Positions 24,550-37,210 of a stretch of DNA of 64,000 nucleotides are shown in pieces. The DNA comes from Apostichopus japonicus (lineage: Eukaryota; Echinodermata; Holothuroidea; Aspidochirotida; Stichopodidae), in assembly GCF_037975245.1 (NCBI RefSeq), contig NC_092570.1, positions 14,222,501-14,286,500 of the forward strand, given 5' to 3'. The translations under genes and the position numbers were made by a program. The notes beneath the pieces were generated by a model that saw only the letters and a program-made list of their open reading frames with translations, was not told where the DNA came from and did not search any database. Every line of letters starts with the position of its first letter. Within the stretch, counting starts at the first letter, position 1.

Positions 24550-26503
24550 CTGCCAAACTAAAACTTTGCTGACAGACGTCGGGAATGAAAAAAAAAAGGC
24601 CAACATTTTTTTGAAGAAAAAAAGTTTTTTTTTTTTTTTTTAGTCATCCTCTACTCCTAAAAGATGCCACAAATCTCCCCAAGGGTGGCCCGGCAGATCA
24701 TAGTGTCCACGAAAAAACAAACTGACTCACCTTTAACCTATACAGTACTTTTCTTTTCTCCTCCGAATCCAAAATAATTGCTTTTGGCGTCTAAAGGGCC
24801 AGATGCAGAAGTCATTAGTGGTCTCTATAAGAACGCTGGTGTCATATCTGGCAAAACCATGAAAGGAAAATAATTTCCATTTTTTTTTTTTTTTCACTCC
24901 ATTTTATTATATATTTATAATTCATTTTTATGTTATTTTCTCTTTATATATATACTTTTGCCGATACTTGATATGACTTTTGACGAAAGTGCATTTGAAC
25001 CTGTACACATCTTTCTGTCATAATCCATGAAAAAATACAATATGAACTCATGCAATTCATATCCTATTCAACAAATTCAAGCTTTGATGGGCAACGAAAC
25101 GTACAGTTTTTTTTTTTATCCCCCATTCTCTATGAGGTAAAATGAGGTTATCAGCTTGTATCACTAGGTACCCATAAGACTTGAAAACAGGCATAAATGC
25201 AAACAAAATGAAGCAATATCATAACAAGGATTTTTTACTTTTTGTATTATTCCTTGTTTCCTGTTTGAAATTCTTTTATACTTTCTGGCAAGAGTTGTGT
25301 ACATGATGAAAAAAAATGAAATTCCTATTCACATTGAAAAGATTTACTAAGAATTTAAAACCTTTATTGATTGTGGAACTACAAGATTGGACAAACATAC
25401 AACAAATGCTCTGCCTTAGGGTAACTATAAAACTTTACAAAAAATTATGAAAAAGCTCTGTAAAAAAATTCATAGGGGTGCTACTAACCAGAAATCTCTG
25501 TTACACTAGACCTTAAAGGTTATTCTGTATTAATTGCCAATCAATGGGTTCTTAAAATTGCTAGGACTTGTCTAAATTGTTTCTTCTTGATGTGCATTAC
25601 CCCACCATATTAGTCCCAGATCGGTTAATGGGTTTACATGAGACAATCAAGTGTTTGCCTTGGGAGTTGGCGATGAGCTCACTGAATTTTTAACCGAGGT
25701 GTTAAAAGTGTAAAACAAATCAATAACTAAACATATATACATTCATTCTGTCTAGCATTCTGTCGGCGTGATGTATCAGAATTAGGCTATTCTCAAAGGC
25801 GGTCAATATTAGCCCAAAAAATATGCTAGAAAATCCACTATTGGTCACCCATGTCTGGGAATACTTTGGGATCAAAGCCCTAGGAAAGTACTTTGAAAAC
25901 TTATAGCAAATTGTTAGCCACCTTATGTTTGGAGCTATACCACTGAAGACTAATGAATTTCTGCTATAATAAGTAATAAACCCTGGTGGGTAGTAACTTC
26001 CATGGATGGACTTGGTACTCCATCTGTACATTTTGCAATTGATGAGCATCCAATGTTCGAAAGGTCTCTGTTTTTTTCAAAAACTTTAAAAAATGTTAAT
26101 TATAGAAAAATGATTTAAACCTGTGCCAATGCATGGAGGACATTTTATTGGACTACTCATTTTGAATGTTAAGTATATTCTGTATCTTATTCACCCTTGG
26201 ACTCTATCAAAAGGGGCAATTAATTGACATCCCTACTGCTCACTTAATGCTAAAATGCTAATGCTAAAAGAACCATGTAGTCTTTACAGCTCGCACGTAC
26301 CCACACACCCAACATCCACATGATGACTGCACACGACAGCAATTTTGAATGCAGACTGTCGAACCCTTTTGTTGCAAATTATAAATACTTCTCCATGAGT
26401 GCTTGCACTTGTTAGTCAATTTTAGTAGAGAAATACGGCAATATTGCTGCAGACGAGTAGCAAGGAATTTGCGAAGGGAGGGACGAAACTGTAGGCAAAC
26501 TAT

Positions 26504-26753
26504 CAGAGGCGTAGATACAGCATTGCGAACTATCTAAGCGTAGCGCAACCATGGGTTGGCGCGAAGCGTACAAGAAAATGTTTGGCGAAAATGCCTCCCA
26601 GATCGCTGGAAATGGCACTTCCCAGGCCTTGTAAGTTGCATCTTAGCATTTTCTCTTTTGAAATTACTAGCGATATCATTAAAACATACAAAAAAAATAT
26701 TCTCAAGGGGGGGCTGCTGCCCCCTTTGCCCCCCCCCCTTGGCTACGCGCCTG
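26504..26753. mobile_element. decayed hAT-type MITE
   Basis: The ends resemble those of intact elements in this window: CAGAGGCGTAG on the left and GGCTACGCGCCTG on the right. Next to the left end is ACTATCTAAGCGTAGCGCAA then GGTTGGCGCG, nearly the same as inside 19947-20327. No target duplication can be found. The stretch 26590-26720 reappears in reverse at 30062-30225. Confidence 0.6.
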
Positions 26754-27334
26754 AAAAGCTGACTGATGCCAGTCTGGAAAACACTACAGGGTTGAGTTTA
26801 CCGGCACGAAAGCAGAGACGACACACAGAGGTGATGAAACGTTGATCCCTCGGACGTTACATTCTTTGATACGTGCACACTGGTTCGAAAAAACCAAAAT
26901 TTTCAATGAGCCCACTGTCGAGTCGAGTCAGGTCTCGTTCGGTCGGGCAGAACAAGTGGCTTTCATTTCGCTTAACGTTACATGAATATTAACTTGACCT
27001 ACTTCTATATAGAGGTCATCTGATCTACTACCTAGTGTAAAGTAACCAAATTAACAAAGGCAACAAATCAAAGTGGCTGTTCTGGGATATTTCCAAGGGA
27101 ATGCCATGCAAACGGTTCTAAAAAAATCGGTCATCATACATTCTGTAGAATGAAAACCAGAATGCAAAAATGCATTGTGGTTTTTCATTGTGGTTTTGAG
27201 GATGTAACATGAACAGTTATTTTCATGAATCTGATGTAATGTATAGTGAGGGTGTATAACATTACTTGATCTAAGTAATACAGTGAAAAGCAGTATGTGA
27301 CAAACAATATATTCACAATGACACAGGCTGTCCT

Positions 27335-27960
27335 GAAATGACCATTGACCTCAACGACAGGCTTCTTGTATATGTCATCTGTCCTTGTTGAAATATTGTG
27401 TCAAACATGGTTTTCACAATCTGACCCCGGTGAATTCAAACGACCATTGACCTCCACCCACAGTGTTAGGCTTTTTGTACCCAATGTGATACAACTACAC
27501 ACCAAATAAGCGATCTGTGCAAGCTTCCCTTGGGATATTATGTTTAGGAAGGTGCTTTAGTGTAGAAAGACAGGTAAGAGGGGAGTGAAGTAAATGTTTG
27601 GCATTTGTTGACTTCAAATGACCTTTGACCTCCACCTAAAACAATATGCTTCTTGCACTCAATGTGGTACTTCTACACACTAAATATGAGGTCTGCCCAA
27701 GCTTCCCTTCTTGAGATATCATGTTTACAAGGTGTTCACAATTTGACCCCTGGTGACCCCAAATGACTCTTGACCTCAACAAAAAACAATAAGCTTCTTG
27801 TACTCAATGTGTTACTTCTAAAAGCCAAATATGAAATTGGTCCGACCTTCCCTTCTTCAGATATCATGTTTACAAGCTGGGCGTCACAAACGCACACACA
27901 CCCATACGCCATCATGAATATGCAAAGTAATGATTATCATCGAAACAAAAAAGAGCCCCA
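27335..27960 (+). repeat. tandem repeat with DR1 motif, four irregular units
   Basis: Units start near 27341, 27442, 27620 and 27765 with a GACC(A/T)TTGACCTC core. They continue with CTTCTTGTACTCAATGTG, CCAAATATGA, GCTTCCCTTCTTGAGATATC and ATGTTTACAAGGTG. The unit is about 145 bp; the first is shortened and the second carries an insertion. The array ends in ACAAACGCACACACAC and a short unique tail. I associate this family with echinoderm-type genomes, from general familiarity. Confidence 0.8.
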
Positions 27961-28379
27961 AATACTCGTTGTGACAATGCAGTGGTAATTACGAAGGTCT
28001 GCCTTACCCACATGATATCTTTTAACTCGTTTTATTTTCATACAGTGCACAAGAGACTTTGCAGGAGGCCCCAAACATATTTTTCTAACTTCAAAAAAAC
28101 TTACCGCCAAAAATTTGAAGCGATAAAAACTAACGGTTCAACCTTTCTTACACATACTACGGGAGTATACACACCTGATACTGTATTTATAGGCACATTG
28201 TCTACATTAATAGAATGTTTATTCATGACAAAAGCACTCACCTAATTTTACCGTTGACCTTACCTTCTTTATACTGCGCAGTCTAGTCTACAATCTTTCT
28301 TTTTTTTTTGCTCCAAAATTCAACAACTGTTACAAAACTAATTTTTTTACGTCTTATAAATAATCTTCAAGTTCTGTTT

Positions 28380-29300
28380 CCTTTCACGAAAAGTACTTTC
28401 ACATTGTTCAATTGTACCCACATATATCTCAAACACGTTTTTTGAATCAAGAAAGAAAGGAAGGAAGAAAGAAAAGAATGTTTGCGCTATACAACAAGAT
28501 GAAAAGTGGGTTGGGGTTAACAGCAGGGGAAATCCGTTTCCCCTTTGTTCCCGAGATCCATTGTTCGAGGCAATACCTTGAGAACAATTTAACCGTACGT
28601 TTTCTTTAGATCCATATGACGCTGTTTTGGAAGTCAAACCAAACCACTGTCAACCATACGGCTCCTACTCAGCTATCAGCTACATCTACCTGTACGTACT
28701 AAAGCAAAACATATCGTACCAAAATATGAGACTGTTCCGATTGCGGTTTACGACAGAAGTCTCGAGTCGCCCCGAGTCCAAGATACTGATCCGGGAACGC
28801 CCTCGCTCCACATTTTTCCACTTGGTTTACATCCTTGGGAGGATAGTTGATTAGTGATGTAACGACTTACAAGCAGAATTCATAAATAAATAAAGAGAGG
28901 GAAAAAAAAGGTCTTGTCTATAAAACTCGCATGGGCCGAGGCTTTAAGCCTGAAGGAAGCAAACCACATCGGTTTAACCTTGGCCATTATGGGATTTTGT
29001 AGGTCTAGTGTAAACCGAGAAAGCATCGGTGACTGTTAATTAGCGGCGGTAAACCACAAGTGTAAGAAACATTGTTTCAAGGCGTGTGCGAGACACCCTT
29101 TATTTGCACCAGCGGGGGGCTCCGTTATTTCCTCCTCTACCCTCGTACAAAAGCAAACAGTTGACCGACGTCGACAAAGAACCACTGGAAATGTTACATC
29201 TCATCCTATCTTCTGCCTGATTTGGTCGCCTTGTATAGCATGAACGATTCCGATATTATTAGCAGAAAAATATCCCTTGTGTAATTAATCAACTTATTCT
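28380..29300. other. balanced-composition stretch, no confident gene
   Basis: Less A+T-rich than its surroundings. An open frame at 28627-28854 (plus) has balanced codons but no splice or domain support. It may hold regulatory sequence or an unrecognised exon. Confidence 0.3.
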
Positions 29301-29451
29301 TTTACATTGTGCAAAAATGCGAGAAATGTTATTGAAGATCTGACGTTTCATTACGCCGGAGGATTTTGTCACAATATAGACTGGCCCCGAATCGGGTTTT
29401 GTTTACGAAACGGGGCACGCAGCTATTATTACATCCGTCATTGGTCACACT

Positions 29452-29970
29452 TTAGTTGCAGTCTGTTAGTTTATCCCCCTCGTTACAACTCGTCTCTCCT
29501 TTTGATGGGATTTTTGTTCTCTTTCTTTCTCTGAATATAAGTGACAGGTTTTGTGGGAATCTTTTCTCGTTTTTGAAAACATTTTGACGACTTTTGCCAG
29601 GTTGAGTCTTGCATGCAGAGCAGACTATAGGCCTAGGTGTCATTGCTGTAAAAGCGTTGCAGGGCCGATAAATATGAGAGGTGAAAAGTATGAATTCCAT
29701 CCCCTTTACCAGAGGAAGTAGAGAGACTTTCAGAGGATTGTTTTGCTCTGACAGGATGCCTGCATGTAAAAGAAGCTGATTAAGTACTTTGTGAGCAAGA
29801 CTTCGCAAGGCGGCCGACAGATCCATCCAGGAATATTTCTCAATCACAAAGCCCAGCTGTCTTTCTAAACTGAGAATGTCCAACAACATCAAACTAGTTG
29901 CCGTTGATCCAAGCAGGCTGAAGAGGACCCGAAGAGGTCCTAAAGGGGATGACAAGAGGTTCAACTTCAT
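29452..29970 (-). CDS. 172-codon open frame, strand ambiguous
   Basis: This is the longest frame in the window that is not made of repeats. It starts with ATG at 29970 after an in-frame stop, and its first third is leucine-rich (MKLNLLSSPLGPLRVLFSLL), like a signal or membrane segment. A possible donor (CTG|GTAAAGG) lies inside. The complementary strand is also open for about 60 codons (29805-29985) after a fine acceptor (CTGTCTTTCTAAACTGAG), with a basic, high-GC3 reading that includes LKRTRRGPKGDDKRFNFM. Coding sequence often leaves its antisense open, so one of the two may be real. No domain is recognised in either. Confidence 0.25.
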   Translation of the reverse strand: MKLNLLSSPLGPLRVLFSLLGSTATSLMLLDILSLERQLGFVIEKYSWMDLSAALRSLAHKVLNQLLLHAGILSEQNNPLKVSLLPLVKGMEFILFTSHIYRPCNAFTAMTPRPIVCSACKTQPGKSRQNVFKNEKRFPQNLSLIFRERKRTKIPSKGETSCNEGDKLTDCN

Positions 29971-30061
29971 GTCACGTCACAATACATCGGACATATATAT
30001 ATGTATTCACAAAGCAAACAAATTGTTTCACTTTGACTCCCTTTTCTTTCAGAACTTGTTC

Positions 30062-30228
30062 CAGGCGTGTAGCCAAGGGGGGGTAGAAGGGGGCAGCCAC
30101 CCCCCCTTGAGTATATTTTTTTAATTATTTTATGATATTGCTAGTAATTTCAAAGAGAAAATGCTAAGATGCAACTTACAAGGCTTGGGAAGTGCCATTT
30201 CCAGCGATCTGGGAGGCATTTTCAGCCA
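30062..30228. mobile_element. fragment of the same hAT-type family
   Basis: It begins CAGGCGTGTAGCCAAGGGG, the same as the right end of 26504-26753 read in reverse. It continues through GGGCAGCCACCCCC, GATATTGCTAGTAATTTCAA, AATGCTAAGATGCAACTTAC and GATCTGGGAGGCATTTTC in matching order. The far end is missing, so the copy is truncated. Confidence 0.7.
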
Positions 30229-30639
30229 AAATTGTTCTTTCACTAAGATACGTGATAGGGATTATCCCAATGCTTTTCTCAACTTTATTAGAAAGACAAT
30301 CAAATTTTTTTTTTTATAAAAGTCATTTAATCCAAAGATTCAAAATGAGATTAATTTTATGGTCGTAATCCAAAAGAATTTTTTCAAAAAAGTCCCAAAT
30401 AACATTAATCTCAATTAGTCAAACTTTTGTACATGATAGATTGCAGACATGTACAAGTGGTATAAAGGTCAGAAGGCCTGAGGTCTTGATCTTAGCAAGA
30501 GCTTTATATTCAGAGGCTGAATGAAAAACAAAAACACAGACTATATGGACATATTTCAAAACAGACCGACAGACAGACTGACAACTAAAATTAGACAATT
30601 TCATAGATAGATAGGTAGGTAGAGAGACCCCTGTAATCA

Positions 30640-30878
30640 TAGATGTATGCATGTATTTTAGATCCTCCTGCAAGCAGGAACTCGCGAAGAAGCCTCATTG
30701 GCTTATCAAAGCCGCAAGCTGACCGAAGTCAGTCTCTAAGATTCATATTTAACGTCCATGATTATGAATTGTCAATTGTCAACAACTCTGTAACTGGACG
30801 ACATACATTAATCTTGGAGTGACTCGAACCTGGACCTTATGATTGGAACGTACCGGCGTTAACCACTGAGCTAGATGA
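30640..30878 (-). mobile_element. SINE-A copy, minus orientation
   Basis: In reverse it reads a tRNA-like head (GTTAACGCCGGT, then CCAGGTTCGAGTCACTCCA as the B-box region), a body with GACTTCGGTCAGCTTGCGGC and GAGGCTTCTTCGCGAGTTCC, and a GGAGGATCTAAAATACATGC tail. The A-box side is cut short at GCTCAGTGGTTAAC. It forms an inverted pair with the copy at 31480-31718. Confidence 0.85.
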
Positions 30879-31479
30879 AGCAAAAAGCGTCGACGACGGT
30901 CACACAATCTAAAGATGCGACCATGAATGGAAATCATTCCAAAGGCATTCACATACTTGAAGTAATTGCTGAAAACTGTCGAAACTTTTGAAGAGTGCTT
31001 CTCTGGCATATTGTCTTCAGGATACCAACACCAAATCAATAAAGATTGATAAAAATTAGAAATTTTTTCTATAATATCTATGCTATATTTCCTGAACATT
31101 TTCGTTTAATGAACAAAAGGATCCAAGCTACATGTTAACCCATCATTGTCAAAAAGGCCATCTTTAATGCTATGTAATATGCTAGATACAGACTCAAAAT
31201 GGTCACCTGTAACGACCTGTGAAATCACATCAAGAGCAGACCGCACATCTCTTCACAAACATTAGAAATTGCTTCTATAAAGTCTCTGTCATAATTTCCT
31301 GGACTTTATTTTTAATGACCAAATGCTCTGAAATATGCTAGATACAGTCTGAAAATGGTCAAATGTGATGAAAACTTTCCAGTTAGTCTTAAGTACGTCA
31401 TTCTTCGATATGTCTTACGTAACTGACACATTTTGCGCTACATATGGAGCGCTACATATGGCTAAAATGGCTAAAATCG

Positions 31480-31718
31480 TGGAGTGTTAACTCAGTGGCT
31501 AACGCCGGTGCCTTTCAATCATAAGGTCCCCGGTTCGAGTCACTCCAAGATGAATGTATGTCGTCCAGTTACAGAGTTGTTGACATTTGACAATTCATAA
31601 TCATGGATGTTAAATATGCATGTAAGAGACTGACTTCGGTCAGCTTGCGGCTTTGATAAGCCAATGAGGCTTCTTCGCGAGTTCCTGCCTGCAGGAGGAT
31701 CTAAAATACATACATACA
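31480..31718 (+). mobile_element. SINE-A copy, plus orientation
   Basis: The head GGAGTGTTAACTCAGTGGCT contains an A-box-like TTAACTCAGTGG, and CCCCGGTTCGAGTCACTCCA holds the B box. A body of about 150 bp follows (GTCGTCCAGTTACAGAGTTG, GACTTCGGTCAGCTTGCGGC) and then a CATACATACATA tail. This is the best-preserved head of the four copies and is used here as the reference. Pol III transcription is the known mode for such elements; activity cannot be judged. Confidence 0.88.
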
Positions 31719-32099
31719 TATCGTTACTTGATCCCCTCACTCATGTCTTGAAAACTAAGTTGGAGGTGGAATTCAAACATCCCATGATATATATATCAGA
31801 AGTTTGAAAACTTTTAGCAATGTTCTTAGAAAAATAACTCAAAGTTGGAAGAGACTATACTGAAGATCTTTAAATTGATTACACCCCACAGTCACTGTCT
31901 TAAGATACTGGCTTCCCTCCAACAAACTCCAAGACACATCCAACAGACTACAGTAACTGCCGAATCACAGGTACATATATTGTTTGGTACATATGACACC
32001 TCTCCAATGACTGACATCCTAACACGATAAAACAGTTGGAAAAACAATCAGTTTGTTTTCCAAACACAAATGACTAGAGAGAATTATCAAGGCTCTCGG

Positions 32100-32285
32100 C
32101 TCATCAACCGTGTCAGGAACTTGACAGCCCAGAATCTTTCATCTGTCTGGGAAGGACAATTGAATGTGATGGCAGAATGAGGATCGTCCTTTGTGAGGCA
32201 ATGCGGCTGAAATCGGATAGTCTTCGAAATGATGCAGAACTTTTCCATCTCAGATAGACCAAATGATAGCTAGAATCAATGATTT
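32100..32285. other. coding-like patch, strand unresolved
   Basis: Both strands stay open with balanced codons. The minus reading includes SAITFNCPSQTDERFWAVKF and ends LTRLMSREP before a stop; its strand-then-helix layout vaguely recalls the end of a PH domain. The plus reading includes RTIECDGRMRIVLCEAMRLK and is rich in purine-first codons. Acceptor-like sites exist on both strands (GTCTATCTGAG minus, CATCAACCGTGTCAG plus) but neither has a good donor. I cannot say which, if either, is an exon. Confidence 0.25.
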
Positions 32286-32289
32286 TTTT

Positions 32290-35200
32290 TCTTTTTTTTT
32301 GAGGTTGTGTGTGTTCTAGCAAAATCTGCCATTCTAATCGACACCGTATTAACGCCTATGAAATAAAAAAAATTAATAAATAATTTTTTTTTTTTAAAGA
32401 GCAGGATGAAAACCTTATACTTTACAATAACTTTCAAAGTTCTTGGCAGTTCATGAATAAGTAAAAGTTAGTGACAACATGAATGAAATTCCAGTAGAAG
32501 GATATACTGTACAATAAACATACCTATACATACTGTACATGATTTGCTATAGGTGGCAACGGATTTGTTCGCTAAGCAAAAAAAAGAAAAAAGACCAAAC
32601 GAAGAATACTAAAGTATGAAGAAGCATAGAACAATGATGTCATTTATTCTTCATTTTTATCTTCACTGTCGGATTAATTTACCCTTGTAGGCTACTAAAT
32701 CGTTAAACTTTAACCCTATCACAATTTTCATAATTAGTAAAATACTACCGACGTTTCAAGAAACTTAGAAGTAAGATGAAGTCGGGTGATACAGAACTAT
32801 CAGGAAAGAAGTAATTTGAAAAAGACCTAGCAATTTTTAGGATGATAACATTTGGGACAAATACTGACCACCTTCTCAAAGAATTTGTTTCTCTGACATA
32901 TTACATTCATATTAATCCCTTAACATAAAAAAAAAAAAATGCTAATAAAATAAGTTTTTTTTTTTCAAACTTCATTATGGAAGTTTGGTATTGTATAAGC
33001 ATTGAAAAATATCTCAGAGAGAAAAAATGAACTGAAGTGCTCATCTATGGCAAACTGTCTGTTTAGGTTTCAAAGATAAAAATGATAAAAAACAAATATT
33101 CTGACAATTCACCAGGCCCTCTAAGTTTGATACATTTAAAAGAATTATATAAGTAAATTTAAAAAAGACTTTACTCAGATATATCATAGCTCACGTTGCA
33201 AGATTGAAACCAGTTCAGTGGTAATTTTTCCGCCCTAGTTTTATATGCTGCTTTTCTTAAAAATTCTTTTTGTCAATTTCGATAAGTCATACTGTAGTAC
33301 AACCATTGACTCCATCGCTCTACTTTCCCGGTCCATGTCAATAGCTATTAAGTCTAAGACAAGAAGTCGATATTACTCTAAAAGTAAAACTCATTCTTGT
33401 AAATGCAATGTACTACTTTTGAAGACATCTACCCCCTTCTGAGCTAAAGGCACCGCTTTTAATAGGCACGGACTCAATCTATTTACGATTTTAAACGATA
33501 CCAACGTAGCGGTAGTTAAGGTTCCAATATTAAAATTCATTGCTTAAATATGAAACAAATAAAGAAATTGAACAATTCAATTTTACAAACTAAATAAGAA
33601 AAAAAAGAAATAGCTCACCACACTAATCAACGTTTTTGAAGCTATAATGTCTGTGTTTGAACTGTGCTATATAATGGATCAATTCTTTCATCAAATTGGA
33701 TAAAATAAGTAACATTTTAATCCTAATGACTCAATCGTGAGGTCATGCGAAACAAAATAAAATTTCCTGATCCGTGGTGATGCAAATGGTCGTTTGCTTG
33801 AAATTACCTGATTGACTCTACCGCTGTCCCCCCCTCCCCCCCCCCGCCGACATATTAAAGTGTACCATAATTCCTTTCGGAAATCTTGGCTTGAACTACT
33901 TCAACGGTCGGAACAAAAAAGTAGACAGAATTTTGTGAGTTAAAGTAACATCAATGGACTGATTGATTAGTATACTTACATAAAAATTATCATAAAGAGA
34001 AGTTCAAAGCTTATCGAAGCAAGCTAATATATAACTATAGATCGCAGACACTGTATGTGAGCCCAGTATACAATTGTTCCTTCTTCTGTCAAACTAAAAA
34101 GAACCCTATGATGGCGCTTTCATTTCAAAGACCACCCCCTAGCGTGTCCCTCTGACTGCCTAGATTAACCGAGTGTGCAAAACCTTTGGTGAGCATTATT
34201 AATGCCAATAACAAGAGGCAATTACATCCGCACAAAACATGTAATCAAGCACCTGTTCCAGAGCAGATGACATGTATCAAGTTTGATTCACACTTTTCCT
34301 CTCCCTCCCTCCCTCCCCACCTCCCTTCCCCCCAACCCCCCATCGACATCGCACCATGTGAAACAATTCTTTCATTCTGAGGAGCACCTGAGGAGTGTAC
34401 AATTTATCAAACTTCTCCAGTTGCCTGCGATGGACAGCTTGGAAGTTCCATCTTTCCCTGTCAAGACGCCCTTAATAGTTAAACACACACACAACAACAC
34501 GGACAAACAGACACATTCGGAAGAGTCTACTGAAGCAGTGCAACTATTTCAACATCCAATACTGATACTTGGTTGGCAGTTGAAACTGCAAATTCAAACA
34601 AACATCATATTCAATCCAAAATACAAATTGTAATTGCTCAAACAAATGAGATGCCAAATTGAGTTTTGCATCTCAGGGATACTAATTTGTGAGTACAAAT
34701 TACAGAATAACTTTGAATCAATCTTTTTGTTTTTACTTTTTCTTTATTCTTTTTTTATATTTGCAGGACTTGTTTTCACTTAGTTTTATTTATGATATAT
34801 TAATCATATGGAAAAAGCAAATTGATAATGCATGACTTTTGCTTCAGTGTTTGAAGTGAAACGTATAGCTACATATCGATGCTAAGGCTCTCCATATTAT
34901 TACAGGAATATTAGTAAATTTATCACATACCATCAAAATATTCACCAGGATCACTGCCAAAACGCTACCCTGACAATACTGAAATATCCCGTGATGATTT
35001 GGAGCAAAGATGAATAAACGACCAATTAACCTAAGTGAGTTTGTTTCTAAGTGGATAAAGCTACTCATGAAATAATGGCTATAAAAATTCAAACCTGACA
35101 TGGGTCCTGTCTGTATAAATCGCCCACTCACCCCAGCCTTCCTCTCCATCATTCCCCTATCTCAACCCTTCCCATTCCCCCACCCCCCCCACAGCTTAGA

Positions 35201-36000
35201 GAAGGTAAACCACAAATTGATCAATCCCTGATTGATCAATGCTTAATACTGTTCCTCTCCATGCCAACGAGTACACAGATTTGCGTAGGAATTTCGTTAA
35301 TATTACTAATTCATTACTGTCTCATCGTAGCTGTCAATTCATGGAATCGATCATCTGTAAATTATTGGACATTTATAAAGTAATACACGGACTGGATCTA
35401 GTTCTACTAGTAACATCACTCAAGTCAATTTGGATTCTTCATTTCACATCTGTTACATCCCAGCATGACATCCATGTTATTACAACGCACTTTGTTGGAA
35501 TTTTTCTCTCCGCTTCACACAAACTAATCCGGAGCTTCACATAGATTTTTGGGGTTTTTTTCTTCCACATTTCTTTAGCCAAGGCAATGGATGGTTGGTC
35601 ATAGATGTGTCTATTGCATTTTTGGGACAAAATCGGGTGGGGGGGGGGGGGGGGTTGACTGGTATGAACTCTTTTTCTTTCTTCACCCAGAATAACCTTT
35701 TCATTGATCCCATCGACTCTTGGTGATGGATATAGCCTTACATTTTATTCTCGGCTTTCATGACTTTGCCTTCGTTAAACTCCAATTATGCATGCCGAAC
35801 TCCATAGTGCCCTGCATTCAACGTATATATACATATATATATATGTACTGCAGGTCACATGCACCCCTGTGGAGGCTCACAGCTGTATGAGTCGTTCACT
35901 GGAGTTGTTCTGTCACCGTCAGGAACCCCTGAGTGGTTGACTTTTGTTGCAAAGATGTAGGTCAGGTTCAAACCTGCTAAGTTATTCACAGCCAATCAGA
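32290..36000. other. unique A+T-rich sequence
   Basis: No gene recognised. Notable small features are a palindromic pair ATTGATCAAT at 35216-35225 and 35231-35240, and a run of about 18 G near 35638. The stretch 35860-35990 includes a B-box-like GGTTCAAACCTGC that could be a worn tRNA-derived fragment. Confidence 0.35.
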
Positions 36001-36055
36001 TACTACATATACATATATATATGTAAATATATATATATATGTTTATATATAGATG

Positions 36056-36097
<42 letters not shown>

Positions 36098-36128
36098 AAA
36101 TATATATATTTTATATACATATATATGC
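36001..36128. repeat. TA-rich microsatellite
   Basis: Imperfect TA with ATGTAT and TATAAA interruptions. Confidence 0.9.
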
Positions 36129-36489
36129 CCATGCTCAAACATCAATGAGAGATATTTCCTTGCTTTATTGTGTAACCTTGTACTTCCCTGTGGTAAAATA
36201 TGATCCATGCCTATTGGCAAAATAGACAGTTCTCAGTGGGTCAAGGTCATGGCACATATTTTTCATGCAACTTGAAACTTTCATGAAACTTGACAGACTC
36301 CCCCCCCCCCCCACCAACTATCCCACTATATAACAAGTAAGTACAATAGTATTTTTACATATTCATTGGAGAACATCATTCAGACAGCAATTTCTTCATA
36401 GAATTTGTTATGGTACTTCAGATCAACCTTGTACTCAGATGTAAAGTTTGTAAACATCACAAGACTAATATGCCCATGGCCTTTCCTAG

Positions 36490-37206
36490 GTGTATATAAG
36501 TCCATATGCTTCAGGATTGTCCTTAAAAGGAATTTACTCACAGAGGTCTACAAGTCCATATGCTTCCTGTCCTATACAGGAATTTACTCACAGAGGTCTG
36601 CAAGTCCATATGCTTCCTGTCCTGTACAGGAATTTACCCACAGAGGTATACAAGTCCATATGCTTCTTGTCCTGTACAGGAATTTACCCACAGAGGTATA
36701 CAAGTCCATATGCTTCCTGCCCTGTACAGGAATTTACTCACAGAGGTATGCAAGTCCATATGCTTCCTGTCCTGTACAGGAATTTACCCACAGAGGTATG
36801 CAAGTCCATATGCTTCCTGTCCTGTACAGGAATTTACCCACAGAGGTATACAAGTCCATATGCTTCCTGTCATGTATAGGAATTTACCCACAGAGGTATA
36901 CAAGTCCATATGCTTCCTGTCATGTATAGGAATTTACCCACAGAGGTATAAAAGTCCATGTGCTTCCTGTGCTGTACAGGAATTTACCCACAGAGGTCTA
37001 CAAGTCCATATGCTTCCTGTCATGTACAGGAATTTACTCACAGAGGTATACAAGTCCACATGTCCTGTACAGGAATTTACTCTTAGAGGTCTACAAGTCC
37101 ATATGCTTCCTGTGCTGGAATTTACTCACAGAGGTCTCCATATGCTTCCTGTCCTGTACTACAGGAATTTACTCACAAAGGTCTACTAGTCCATATGCTT
37201 CCTTCC
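36490..37206 (+). repeat. 50-bp minisatellite, about 14 copies
   Basis: Units of CAGAGGTATACAAGTCCATA, TGCTTCCTGTCCTGTACAGG and AATTTACCCA repeat every 50 bp. The palindrome CCTGTACAGG lies in most units. The last copies are shortened, and the array ends within 10 bp of the hammerhead-bearing element. Frames of up to 209 codons arise because 50-bp units rotate through all three frames without a stop; they are not genes. Confidence 0.95.
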
Positions 37207-37210
37207 TGTC

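Noticed and set aside
28240-28300. Minus-strand microexon reading YKEGKVNGKI between GCGCAG and GTGAGT
   Set aside because: The sequence before the acceptor is purine-rich, not a pyrimidine tract.
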